From contig CADBJU010000021.1 in assembly GCA_902795045.1 (NCBI GenBank), forward strand, positions 56,143-120,142: DNA of 64,000 nucleotides, in the 5' to 3' direction. The translations under genes and the position numbers were made by a program. The notes under the pieces are model-generated. The model searched no databases. It was not told where the DNA came from and saw only the letters and a list, made by a program, of their open reading frames with translations. Shown here piece by piece: positions 16,809-24,233 of this stretch. Numbering within the stretch: the first letter of the stretch is position 1; each line of letters opens with the position of its first letter. The stretch comes from Oscillospiraceae bacterium (GTDB lineage: Bacteria; Bacillota; Clostridia; Oscillospirales; Oscillospiraceae).

Positions 16809-17531
16809 TCATATCATGACCGGGCTCTTGATTTTCCCGATGGAGATATATCCGTCCAGCACGGCGGCGATGTCGCTGCCCTCCGGGGCTATGCCCTTTC
16901 CGATGGGGACGCCCTTCTGGGTGACGAGCGTGTGACCATCCGGGTGCTGCCGGGCGGTGATGGCGCTTTCAAACAGCTGCATGGGAGCGATGGAGCGCTC
17001 ATGCAGGATGCCGCGCACTTCAGACGCCTCTCCCCCGGGAAAGTTCACGTTCCAGATCTCGCCGCGCCCCTGGCCGCGTTCGATCAGCTCGGCGGCGATT
17101 TGCGGCATATACCGCTCGGCAATCTCCAGATCTCCCCAGCCCTTTGCCGAAAAGGCGATGGCCGGGATGCCGTTCATGACTGCCTCAAAGCAGGCGCCGA
17201 TGGTGCCGGAATACGCGATGTCATGACCCACGTTCCAGCCGTCGTTGACGCCGGAGAAAATATAGTCCGGCTTAAAATCAAGCACATGCGCAAGCGCGAC
17301 CTTCACGCAGTCGGCAGGTGCGCCGCCGAGGCTCCACGCCCCCGCGACAGGGACGGGAAAGCGCTCTTCGCGCAGGGCCATCTCGTCAAAGAGCGTGAGC
17401 CTCTGGCTCATGCCGCTGCACTGTTCAGAAGGCGAGACGACGTATGTCTCGCCGAGCTGCGCCGCCACTCGGGCAAGCGCCGCGATGCCGGGGGAACGGA
17501 TGCCGTCGTCGTTGACCACCAGAATACGCAA
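16809..17531 (-). CDS. surE: 5'/3'-nucleotidase SurE
   Basis: A 240-residue survival protein SurE, a metal-dependent phosphatase acting on nucleoside 5'- and 3'-monophosphates. The start RILVVNDDGIRSPGI holds the DD metal ligands; SPSEQCSGMSQRLT and FSGVNDGWNVGHDIAYSGTIGA (read in two parts) are family hallmarks with the conserved N and S ligands. Initiation is at TTG (17531), with GGGGGAGAG 4 bases upstream; no ATG or GTG fits better. It is monocistronic, and divergent to the glycosyltransferase gene. Confidence 0.92.
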   Translation of the reverse strand: MRILVVNDDGIRSPGIAALARVAAQLGETYVVSPSEQCSGMSQRLTLFDEMALREERFPVPVAGAWSLGGAPADCVKVALAHVLDFKPDYIFSGVNDGWNVGHDIAYSGTIGACFEAVMNGIPAIAFSAKGWGDLEIAERYMPQIAAELIERGQGRGEIWNVNFPGGEASEVRGILHERSIAPMQLFESAITARQHPDGHTLVTQKGVPIGKGIAPEGSDIAAVLDGYISIGKIKSPVMI

Positions 17532-17763
17532 CTGCTCTCCCCCCTCTCAAAACTCCTGCTTAGTTTAACACAGTTGCGATTGTCGAACAATCGGGAATAA
17601 AGATGAAATTGTGCCCCTCCCCGCCGCCGCTTTTCGGAAAGTCTGTCTAAAACCGGTTTGCATAACAACAAGCCCGGTTTTCAGGCTGAAATGCCTATGG
17701 ATTTTTTAGTCTGCGAGAGGTATAATAGTTTGCGTTTATTCTTACCATCACGGAGAAACTTTC

Positions 17764-19017
17764 ATGGATCTTGCCGCTTATACATTACTCGCGCTTGAGG
17801 GACTGTTCGCGCTGTGGCTGCTGCTGCATGAAGGGCTGCTCAAGAGTCGGCGGGCAATGCTCGTCACGCTGCCGCTGCTCATTGCGGCCTTCGTCCTGCG
17901 CGGGTATTTCCTGTCCTATGAGACGCTGGATTACCGGGATTTTCTGAGCAAGTGGGTCCAGTTCTATCGGGAGAATCTGGGGTTCCGCTCTCTGGCCTAC
18001 CCGCTGGGAAACTACAACATTCCCTATCTCTATTTTCTCTGCTTCTTTTCCTATCTGCCCATGCGCGACCTGTACCTCATCAAGCTTTTGAGCATTCTCT
18101 TTGACGTGGTGCTGGCTTATGCCTCCATGCGTCTTCTCGGTCTGTGCGTTAAGGACGGGCGGGTGAAGCTCGCGTGCTTTCTCACAGTGCTGCTGCTGCC
18201 GACGGTGGTGCTCAACGGTGCGGTCTGGGGGCAGTGCGACAGCATCTATGTGGCCCTTGCCCTGCTTGGGCTGTGGCTGGGACTATCGGACAGGCCGGTA
18301 CTTTCGGTGCTGTGCTTCACACTCTCCTTCGGCTTCAAGCTCCAGGCCGTGTTCATCCTGCCGATCATGGCGGTCCTGTGGTTTCGCGGCAATTACAGGC
18401 TCTGGCACTTTGCGCTCTTTCCCGCGTTTTATGTGCTGCTGGTCCTGCCCGCCGTAGTGCTGGGCAAGCCCTTTATCGAAACACTCACGCTCTACAGCTC
18501 CCAGACCGGGAGCATCGGCACCGGGCTCAACTACAACTCCCCCTCCGTCTACGCCTTTTTCTGGCGCAGCCCCGAGACCGCCGACGCGGCAAATCTCGGC
18601 ATCGTGGGCGCGTTTACTTACATGCTGGTGCTGCTGATCTTCTGCTTTCTGCGCCGGGAGCGGCTGACTTGCCGGGCCGTCATCACGGCGGCGCTGCTGT
18701 TTGCGGTGGGCATTCCCTTCCTGCTGCCGCACATGCACGAGCGCTATTTCTTCGGCGCCGACGTGCTGTCGGTGATCCTGGCTTTCTCGTGCGTGCTGGG
18801 CATCCCGGCGGCGCTGCTTACCCAGTTTGCGTCCCTGCTTGGCTACCACGCGTATTTGAAAATGCGCTTTCTGCTGTACATGGATCACGGCGCAAGGGCG
18901 CTGATCGGCGTGATCCTGCTGGGCTTTGCACAACTTCTGCACGACACTGCCGGCAGGATCCGAAAAAATGGAAATGTTGAAAATTCAGCCTTGACAAACG
19001 GCGAGAATCTGCTATAA
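17764..19017 (+). CDS. Multispanning GT-C type glycosyltransferase (Gpi18/DUF2029-like)
   Basis: A 417-residue integral membrane protein with about ten hydrophobic helices. VLNGAVWGQCDSIYVALALLG near residue 155 is the WGQ.DS signature of prenol-phosphate-sugar-dependent GT-C mannosyltransferase-like proteins, and LLPHMHERYFFGADVLS near 320 is the conserved HERY loop. It probably transfers a sugar from a lipid-linked donor to an envelope acceptor on the outer face. Donor and acceptor are unknown, and no other glycan genes are adjacent. Confidence 0.75.
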   Translation: MDLAAYTLLALEGLFALWLLLHEGLLKSRRAMLVTLPLLIAAFVLRGYFLSYETLDYRDFLSKWVQFYRENLGFRSLAYPLGNYNIPYLYFLCFFSYLPMRDLYLIKLLSILFDVVLAYASMRLLGLCVKDGRVKLACFLTVLLLPTVVLNGAVWGQCDSIYVALALLGLWLGLSDRPVLSVLCFTLSFGFKLQAVFILPIMAVLWFRGNYRLWHFALFPAFYVLLVLPAVVLGKPFIETLTLYSSQTGSIGTGLNYNSPSVYAFFWRSPETADAANLGIVGAFTYMLVLLIFCFLRRERLTCRAVITAALLFAVGIPFLLPHMHERYFFGADVLSVILAFSCVLGIPAALLTQFASLLGYHAYLKMRFLLYMDHGARALIGVILLGFAQLLHDTAGRIRKNGNVENSALTNGENLL

Positions 19018-19049
19018 TACCCCTTGCCTTGAACGAGGCAGGGAAATAA

Positions 19050-19134
19050 GCGAGAGTGCTGGAACAGGTAGACAGGCACGTTTGAGGGGCGTGTGTCAAC
19101 CGACGTGGGAGTTCAAGTCTCCTCTCTCGCACCA
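19050..19134 (+). tRNA. tRNA-Leu (anticodon GAG)
   Basis: An 85-nt type II tRNA. Acceptor GCGAGAG pairs with CTCTCGC, with encoded ACCA at the 3' end. The anticodon stem CACGT/GCGTG holds loop TTGAGGG (anticodon GAG). A long variable arm is followed by the T-loop GTTCAAGTC. It reads CUC/CUU codons. Confidence 0.95.
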
Positions 19135-19168
19135 AAAATACTGTGGTCTTCGACCACAGTATTTTTTT
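19135..19168 (+). terminator. Terminator after tRNA-Leu
   Basis: Perfect stem AATACTGTGGTC-TTC-GACCACAGTATT followed by seven T residues. Confidence 0.92.
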
Positions 19169-19290
19169 GTGCGAGAGAGGGACTTGAATCATAATAGAAC
19201 GCCCCGGTGGGGCGTTCATCGACCAGTGCGCACATCTGGTCGATTCCTCTATTTGCGCCGATCCCCCACGAGGCGCAAATGCAAACAAGG
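19169..19290. repeat. Inverted tRNA-Leu 3' fragment followed by three tandem hairpins
   Basis: At 19169-19190 the minus strand reads ATTCAAGTCCCTCTCTCGCA, nearly the 3' end (T-arm plus acceptor) of the tRNA-Leu just upstream, in inverted orientation. Three perfect hairpins follow: GAACGCCCC/GGGGCGTTC, ATCGACCAG/CTGGTCGAT and ATTTGCGCC/GGCGCAAAT. No coding potential is evident. It may be a remnant of an integration at the tRNA or of a lost inverted tRNA copy. Confidence 0.6.
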
Positions 19291-19347
19291 CTCCTCTCTG
19301 TTGGTCATCCGACCGGCCCCAAAACGGGCGCTTTTATTTCGCTCTTC

Positions 19348-19415
19348 CATGTAAAGCGCGCTTGACATTCTTCCTTCCCTGTGCTACACTATGCATGTAA
19401 AGCAAGCTTTACATG
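19348..19415 (+). promoter_or_regulatory. Promoter with two palindromic operators of the XRE regulator
   Basis: TTGACA (19362-19367), 17 bp, TACACT (19385-19390). Operator O2 (19394-19415) is CATGTAAAGC-AA-GCTTTACATG, a perfect palindrome just after the -10 box. Operator O1 (19348-19369) is CATGTAAAGC-GC-GCTTGACATT, an imperfect copy that overlaps the -35 box. The layout predicts negative autoregulation by the downstream HTH protein. Confidence 0.8.
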
Positions 19416-19435
19416 GATACAGAAACGGAGGCGCT

Positions 19436-19633
19436 ATGAAAAACCGTATCGAAAAGCTTCGCAATGAAAAAGGGATACGCCAGGAGGAGCTGGCGCGGGA
19501 GCTCGGCGTGTCCCGGCAGACCATCAGTTCACTGGAAAACGGGCGCTACAACCCCTCCATCGGGCTTGCGCACAAGGTCGCCGTTTTCTTCGGGCTGACG
19601 ATTGAAGACGTGTTTATCTTTGAGGAGGAATGA
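19436..19633 (+). CDS. XRE/Cro-type helix-turn-helix regulator
   Basis: A 65-residue DNA-binding protein, essentially one HTH domain: LRNEKGIRQEELARELGVSR then QTISSLENGRYNPS, the classic XRE recognition helix. The ATG at 19436 has GGAGGC 5 bases upstream; the longer frame to 19391 crosses the operator and is rejected. It overlaps or abuts a small membrane protein gene, a recurrent Firmicutes pairing in which a minimal XRE repressor controls itself and a DUF2178-like membrane protein. Two palindromes in its promoter are probable binding sites. Confidence 0.88.
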   Translation: MKNRIEKLRNEKGIRQEELARELGVSRQTISSLENGRYNPSIGLAHKVAVFFGLTIEDVFIFEEE

Positions 19634-19635
19634 GC

Positions 19636-20040
19636 ATGTATAACAACAAGAGACTTGCGCTGAGCATTTTCTGGGTCGTTCTGGGCCTCGTGCTGTTCGC
19701 GCTGTCTATGGTCGGAATATTGGATTCTTCCTATTTCTCCGCCATGGGCGTCGCCCTGGCAGTGGTCGGGACGCTTCAGATCATCCGGAACCTGCGGTAT
19801 TGGAAGGACAAAGACTATAAGGAAAAAATCGACATTGAAGTGAAGGACGAGCGCAACCGTTTTCTGCGCCTGCAAAGCTGGGCCTGGACCGGTTATATCG
19901 TTGTAATGATCGAAGCGGCGGGGAGCATTGTCGCGGCCGTGCTCGGACAGGAGATCGTCCGACAGGTGCTCAGTTATTCCGTGTGCCTGATCGTCTGTGT
20001 CTACTGGATCACCTGGCTTGTACTCAGTCGGAAATATTGA
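19636..20040 (+). CDS. Small four-helix membrane protein (DUF2178-like)
   Basis: A 134-residue protein with four hydrophobic helices: about residues 6-27, 32-48, 79-98 and 105-128. A charged cytoplasmic segment (WKDKDYKEKIDIEVKDER) separates the pairs, a pattern found in DUF2178-like proteins encoded after XRE regulators. ATG 19636 is chosen because GAGGAGG ends 7 bases upstream; ATG 19630 overlaps the regulator stop (ATGA) but is too close to that site. Function unknown; probably regulated together with the XRE gene. Confidence 0.75.
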   Translation: MYNNKRLALSIFWVVLGLVLFALSMVGILDSSYFSAMGVALAVVGTLQIIRNLRYWKDKDYKEKIDIEVKDERNRFLRLQSWAWTGYIVVMIEAAGSIVAAVLGQEIVRQVLSYSVCLIVCVYWITWLVLSRKY

Positions 20041-20252
20041 GCGGGCAATAATCTGCCAAACCGGGCACAACAGTTTTCACAATTTCCGATTTACATAATT
20101 TCAGCTTTCATGGTATTATCAACAGCTTGTCATTTTGAGTAAAATATACCACAAAATATTGTATTTTTCTGTTTTTTGAACCTTTCTTGTCGAATTTCAC
20201 AGATTCTTCATTTTTTGAAGAGGCAGAAATATATAATTCTTACAAAAAGTTC

Positions 20253-20281
20253 TTGACAAACCCACGCCGTTGTGGTATATA
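20253..20281 (+). promoter_or_regulatory. Strong promoter of the structured RNA
   Basis: TTGACA (20253-20258), exactly 17 bp, TATATA (20276-20281): near consensus, with no coding frame downstream. Confidence 0.85.
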
Positions 20282-20286
20282 TGATA

Positions 20287-20487
20287 GCGGAGATGGGCGT
20301 CACCCATCGGTGAAATCGGCACCGTAACCTGTAGGAGCAAGCAAAGTTTACTTGTGGGCCGCCGGCGGCATTGTAGCCGGAACGTTGAGCAGGCAACACC
20401 AGCGTACATCTTGTAGTGTAGGCGGAAATAACCGGTTCTAAGGCAGTCTGAACTTTCAATGAAGTTGCAGACTGCCTTCTCTTTTTT
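20287..20487 (+). ncRNA. Free-standing structured non-coding RNA of about 200 nt (class uncertain; raiA-type considered)
   Basis: A near-consensus promoter leads into a non-coding, GC-rich segment ending in a clear terminator (AAGGCAGTCTG / CAGACTGCCTT then CTCTTTTTT). Inside are short hairpins ATGGG-CGTCA-CCCAT, GGTG-AAATCGG-CACC and GCCGCCGGCGGC. A tmRNA tag frame, RNase P core and SRP Alu/GGAAG motifs are not visible. Length and isolation fit 6S or raiA-type RNAs of Clostridia. I cannot confirm either from memory, and no long closing stem of 6S type was found. Existence of an RNA gene is well supported; its class is not. Confidence 0.7.
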
Positions 20488-20530
20488 AGCGAAAGGGACT
20501 GCCCGGAAAACGAGGGCAGTCCCTTTTTCT

Positions 20531-20734
20531 TTATCCGAAATAGCGGCGATAGAGGTTGAGAACGAGCGGGTCCAGCTCCTTTTTCAGGTTGACTTCATTA
20601 TCCTGGATCAGCTTCTCGATATTCCTTTTCTGATTCGCAAAGCCCTTTGTGTGATGCAGCCCGTGCTGAATGTGGAGCCGGGCAAGCGTCTCGATCTCCG
20701 CACTCAGATCGCGGATCACTGCCTGGCGTTCCAT
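20531..20734 (-). CDS. Small hypothetical protein, 67 aa
   Basis: A 67-residue, charged, helical protein (MERQAVIRDLSAEIETLARL at the start, NIEKLIQDNEVNLKKELDPL near the end). ATG 20734 has GGAGGG 6 bases upstream. The upstream extension to 20857 is basic, low-complexity and lacks a ribosome site, so it is rejected. It has no transmembrane segment or recognised domain. It converges on the structured RNA gene; 43 bases separate them. Function unknown. Confidence 0.55.
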   Translation of the reverse strand: MERQAVIRDLSAEIETLARLHIQHGLHHTKGFANQKRNIEKLIQDNEVNLKKELDPLVLNLYRRYFG

Positions 20735-21026
20735 ATTGTCCCTCCATGTTGTAATGTAAACCGCAGGACAGCCGCGGACTCTTCCCCTTGCATCCCTGCC
20801 TTTCCCGTCCGGTCTGGCCCGTCCCGGCAATTTCTCTTTATATATGTATATTACCATATCCCGTCCCTTGCTTCAATTTGGCATTTTGCCGATATTTGTT
20901 CTTGTTTTCTGTAGTTTATGACAGTATAACAAATATTTTAATCAATTAATTTCAAGATTTATAGTTTTTTCTTTTTCCATTTTTCATCGTGCACCGTTTT
21001 TTGTCCGGATGAGCGTTGGTTTCAAG

Positions 21027-21055
21027 TTGACAGCGTTGACAAGAAACGATAGAAT
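21027..21055 (+). promoter_or_regulatory. Promoter of the amylosucrase/PTS operon
   Basis: TTGACA (21027-21032), 17 bp, TAGAAT (21050-21055). A second TTGACA-like hexamer (TTGACA at 21036-21041) lies close by. No cre-like site was recognised with confidence. Confidence 0.7.
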
Positions 21056-21097
21056 AGACTTGACTCTGAACAAAACTGACAGGACGGAGGAACTGCT

Positions 21098-22963
21098 ATG
21101 AATAAAAAGGGATGGGCGCAGGAATTTCGTACCCGCTTTGAGCGGCACGAGGAGGAACTGCGCTGGCTTTTTATGGAGCTTTACCACAACGACGAACAGG
21201 CTTACGACTACTTCACCCAAATGCTCTGGCACGCTTACGAGCAGCGCAGCGAAGAGCTGCGCTGGATCGACCGGCGCCGGCTCACCGATCCCGACTGGTA
21301 CAAGGGGAACAATCTGGTGGGCATGCTCATGTATGTGGACTGCTTTGCCGGAACGCTCCAGGGCGTGCGGGAAAAGCTCGACTACATCCAGGAGACCGGC
21401 GTCAACTACCTGCACCTGATGCCCCTGCTGGAAAGCCCCGTGGGCCGCAGCGACGGCGGTTATGCGGTCTCGGACTTCCGCAAGGTGCAGCCCTCTCTCG
21501 GCACGATGGAGGATCTGGCGCAGCTCGCCTCCGACTGCCACAAGCGTGGCATCGCCGTCTGCCTTGACTTTGTCATGAACCACACCAGCGAGGACCACGA
21601 GTGGGCAAAGCGCGCCCGCGCCGGGGACAAGTCGTATCAGGACCGCTACTTTTTCTACGACAACTGGGACATCCCCAACGAGTTTGAGCGCACCGTGCCC
21701 CAGGTCTTCCCCACCACCGCGCCCGGCAACTTCAGCTGGTGCCAGGAGGCGGGCAAGGTGGTCATGACCACCTTCTACCCCTATCAGTGGGACCTCAACT
21801 ACGCAAACCCCGTCGTCTTCAACGACATGACGGAGAACATGCTCTACCTCTGCAACCAGGGCGTGGACATCATCCGCCTCGACGCGGTGCCCTATATCTG
21901 GAAGCAGCTGGGCACCAACTGCCGCAACCTCCCGCAGGTGCACTCCATGGTGCGCATGATGCGCATGGTGTGCGAGATCGTCTGCCCCTCCTGCCTGCTG
22001 CTGGGCGAGGTGGTCATGGAGCCGAGCAAGGTGGTCCCCTACTTCGGCACGGTCGAAAAGCCCGAGTGCCATCTCCTCTACAACGTCACTACCATGGCCA
22101 GCACCTGGCACACCGTGGCCACCAAGGACGTGCGCCTTCTCCAGCACCAGCTGGGCCAGGTCTTCGCCCTGCCGCGGGAGTACACCTTCTTAAACTACCT
22201 GCGCTGCCATGACGACATCGGCTGGGGCCTGGACTACGGCTTCCTCGCCCGCTTCGGCGCGGAGGAGGGCGAGCACAAGCGCTTCCTCAACGATTACCTC
22301 ACCGGCAAATGGTGGGGCAGCCCCGCCAGAGGCGAGCTTTACAACAACGATCCCCGCCTGCGCGACGCGAGACTCTGCGGCACCACCGCCTCCCTCTGCG
22401 GTCTTGAGGCCGGGCGCTATGAGCACGACCAGGGCAAGATCGAGTGGGCCTCCCGCCTCGACATCATGCTGCACGCCTATATGTTCACGCTCAGCGGTAT
22501 CCCCGTCCTCTACAGCGGCGACGAGATCGGCATGCAGAACGATTATTCCTACCACGACGATCCCAACAAGGCAGCCGACAGCCGCTACCTCCACCGCGGC
22601 AAAATGAACTGGGAGGCCGCCGAAAAGCGCAGCGATCCCGAGACCGTGGAGGGCAGGCTCTTCTCCTCCATCACCTTCCTCGAAAAGCTCCGCGCGGCCC
22701 ACCGGGTCTTCATGGCCGGGGCCGACACCTGGCTGCTGCTGACCGGGGACGACGGGCTGCTCGGCATCGGGCGTTACTATAACGGCGAAAAGCTTGCCGC
22801 CTTCTTCAACTTCTCCGAAGGCGAGCGCTGGGCGCCGCTGAACACCCCGGGCGATTTCAGCGATCTGCTCACCGGCGAGCCCATCACAAACGGCGGCGTC
22901 CTGCTGCCCCCCGGCGGCTTTACCTGGCTCATCTGCGACTTTGGCGAGGAGGGCAAGCGGTGA
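21098..22963 (+). CDS. Amylosucrase-type GH13 glucosyltransferase
   Basis: A 621-residue protein. It has the helical N-terminal domain of amylosucrases (residues 1-90), then a (beta/alpha)8 barrel with VCLDFVMNHTSEDHEW, the nucleophile D262 in IIRLDAV, acid E304 in LLGEV and D372 in LRCHDDIGWG, and a C-terminal beta domain. Length and the CHDDIGWGLDYGF segment fit amylosucrase (sucrose to alpha-1,4-glucan plus fructose) better than sucrose phosphorylase (about 490 residues). No signal peptide, so it is cytoplasmic. It heads an operon with a HAD phosphatase, PTS and fructokinase. A hydrolytic or sucrose-6-phosphate-acting relative cannot be excluded. Confidence 0.82.
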   Translation: MNKKGWAQEFRTRFERHEEELRWLFMELYHNDEQAYDYFTQMLWHAYEQRSEELRWIDRRRLTDPDWYKGNNLVGMLMYVDCFAGTLQGVREKLDYIQETGVNYLHLMPLLESPVGRSDGGYAVSDFRKVQPSLGTMEDLAQLASDCHKRGIAVCLDFVMNHTSEDHEWAKRARAGDKSYQDRYFFYDNWDIPNEFERTVPQVFPTTAPGNFSWCQEAGKVVMTTFYPYQWDLNYANPVVFNDMTENMLYLCNQGVDIIRLDAVPYIWKQLGTNCRNLPQVHSMVRMMRMVCEIVCPSCLLLGEVVMEPSKVVPYFGTVEKPECHLLYNVTTMASTWHTVATKDVRLLQHQLGQVFALPREYTFLNYLRCHDDIGWGLDYGFLARFGAEEGEHKRFLNDYLTGKWWGSPARGELYNNDPRLRDARLCGTTASLCGLEAGRYEHDQGKIEWASRLDIMLHAYMFTLSGIPVLYSGDEIGMQNDYSYHDDPNKAADSRYLHRGKMNWEAAEKRSDPETVEGRLFSSITFLEKLRAAHRVFMAGADTWLLLTGDDGLLGIGRYYNGEKLAAFFNFSEGERWAPLNTPGDFSDLLTGEPITNGGVLLPPGGFTWLICDFGEEGKR

Positions 22964-23787
22964 ACAAGAAACTGATCTTTCTGGACATAGACGGAACATT
23001 GACCGTTCCCGGCAGCAATGTCCCGCCGGACAGCGCCCTCGAGGTCATCCGCCTTGCCCGCGCGGCGGGACACAAGGTCTTTCTCTGCTCCGGGCGCAAC
23101 TACGATATGCTCTCCCCCCTGCTCAAGTACGACTGCTTTGACGGCGCGGTGGCAAGCTCCGGCGGCTACGTCTTCTACGGCGACGAGGTGCTGTACGACT
23201 GCCCCATGACCGAGGAGCAGAAGGACACCGCCATGCGGCTTTTCAAGGAAAACGGCGTCTTCCGTACGGTTGAGGCCAAAGACGGCAGCTTCTGCGACGA
23301 GGGGCTTTCCGATTTCCTCAACGAATCCTCCGGCGGCAACAGCGAGCTCGTGCGCTGGCGCAAGGCGCTGGAATCCGACCTCGGCATCCGGCCCATGGCG
23401 GAGTACGACGGGCGGCCCATCTACAAGGTCGTGTTCATGTGCAAGGAGGCAAGCCAGCTGGCCCCGGCCATCGAAGCACTGGAAAAGGATTTCTTCTTCC
23501 TCGTGCAGGACATGGCCGCCGCCAACTGCTTAAACGGCGAGCTTGTCAACCGCAAGTTCGACAAGGGCCTCGGCATCCGCCGCGTATGCGAGGCGCTGGG
23601 CTATGACATTGCCGACACCGTGGGCTTCGGCGACAGCATGAACGATCTGGAGATGATCGAGACCGTCGGCACCTCCGTCTGCATGGCAAACGGCAGCCCC
23701 AACCTCAAGAAGAAGAGCCAGATCGTCTGCCCCGCCGTCGAAGAGGACGGCATGGCGAAGGCTTTCCGCGACCTGGGACTCTGCTGA
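22960..23787 (+). CDS. Cof-type HAD-IIB sugar-phosphate phosphatase
   Basis: A 275-residue HAD phosphatase. Motif I is LDIDGTLT (residues 7-14, nucleophile D8 and acid D10), motif II lies in LCSGRNYD, motif III is the lysine in NRKFDKGLGI, and motif IV is GFGDSMNDLEM. The cap between motifs II and III is type IIB, as in sugar-phosphate phosphatases. Translation starts at a GTG that overlaps the amylosucrase stop by four bases (GTGA), so the two proteins are made together. Context makes a sugar phosphate such as sucrose 6-phosphate or fructose phosphate a plausible substrate (inference). Confidence 0.85.
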   Translation: MNKKLIFLDIDGTLTVPGSNVPPDSALEVIRLARAAGHKVFLCSGRNYDMLSPLLKYDCFDGAVASSGGYVFYGDEVLYDCPMTEEQKDTAMRLFKENGVFRTVEAKDGSFCDEGLSDFLNESSGGNSELVRWRKALESDLGIRPMAEYDGRPIYKVVFMCKEASQLAPAIEALEKDFFFLVQDMAAANCLNGELVNRKFDKGLGIRRVCEALGYDIADTVGFGDSMNDLEMIETVGTSVCMANGSPNLKKKSQIVCPAVEEDGMAKAFRDLGLC

Positions 23788-23799
23788 GGACGGCCCGGC

Positions 23800-23950
23800 T
23801 CTCTCTTTGAGGAAGCTGGCTGCGCCGATGCTCCGCGAGGCGAAGACTGAGAGAGTCTCACGCCTGGTGTAAGGTCTGATTTATCCCCTTCCACCGCTGA
23901 AGCGGTTCCCCTCCCCCATTACGCCGCACGCGCGGCTGGGGGAGGCATTT
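23800..23950. repeat. REP-like palindromic element, copy A3
   Basis: Contains CTCTCTCTTTGAG...CTGAGAGAG arms and a second palindrome, CACCGCTGAAGCGGT, plus CCTCCCCCA...TGGGGGAGG. The same CCTTCCACCGCTGAAGCGGT word occurs in copy A4 at 26.2 kb. Non-coding. Confidence 0.75.
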
Positions 23951-24055
23951 TTATTTTTGTACAATCTCCACAAAAACGAACCTTGTTTTTTTACTTCCGC
24001 TTTTTGTTCTTCCTTTACTTTGACAATTTTTTGATGTATTATATCTCTGTAAGGC

Positions 24056-24194
24056 GGGCGCGTTGCAAAACGCTTATCGTTTTGTCATTCTGAGGAGCGA
24101 AGTGACGAAGAATCTTTCTTTTGAAGGTTTTTGCAAACTTTCAGGAAAAGTTTCTTTGCTTACGCTCAGGATGACACGCATTTTGCAACGCGCC
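24056..24194. repeat. Nested inverted repeat upstream of the PTS gene, containing family-C element copy C1
   Basis: Outer arms GGGCGCGTTGCAAAACGC (24056-24073) and its complement at 24177-24194 enclose the family-C palindrome, which starts GTCATTCTGAGGAGCGAAG at 24084 and ends GCTCAGGATGAC at 24175. The element forms much of the leader of the EIIBCA gene. A nominal in-frame start at 24063 within it is not credible. Confidence 0.75.
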
Positions 24195-24233
24195 CAATTT
24201 GAGAAAACGGATTATTGGAAAAGGAGAGTTTCT

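Noticed and set aside
19169-19290. CRISPR-like array of hairpins
   Set aside because: The three hairpins differ in sequence and there are no equal repeats with unique spacers.
20287-20487. tmRNA, RNase P RNA or SRP RNA identity
   Set aside because: No tag reading frame or tRNA-like ends, no RNase P core words and no SRP GGAAG/GNAR motif were found.
20984-22147. Minus-strand frame of 387 codons opposite amylosucrase
   Set aside because: His/Val/Gly-rich low-complexity translation with no ribosome site or recognisable motif; a shadow of the GH13 gene.
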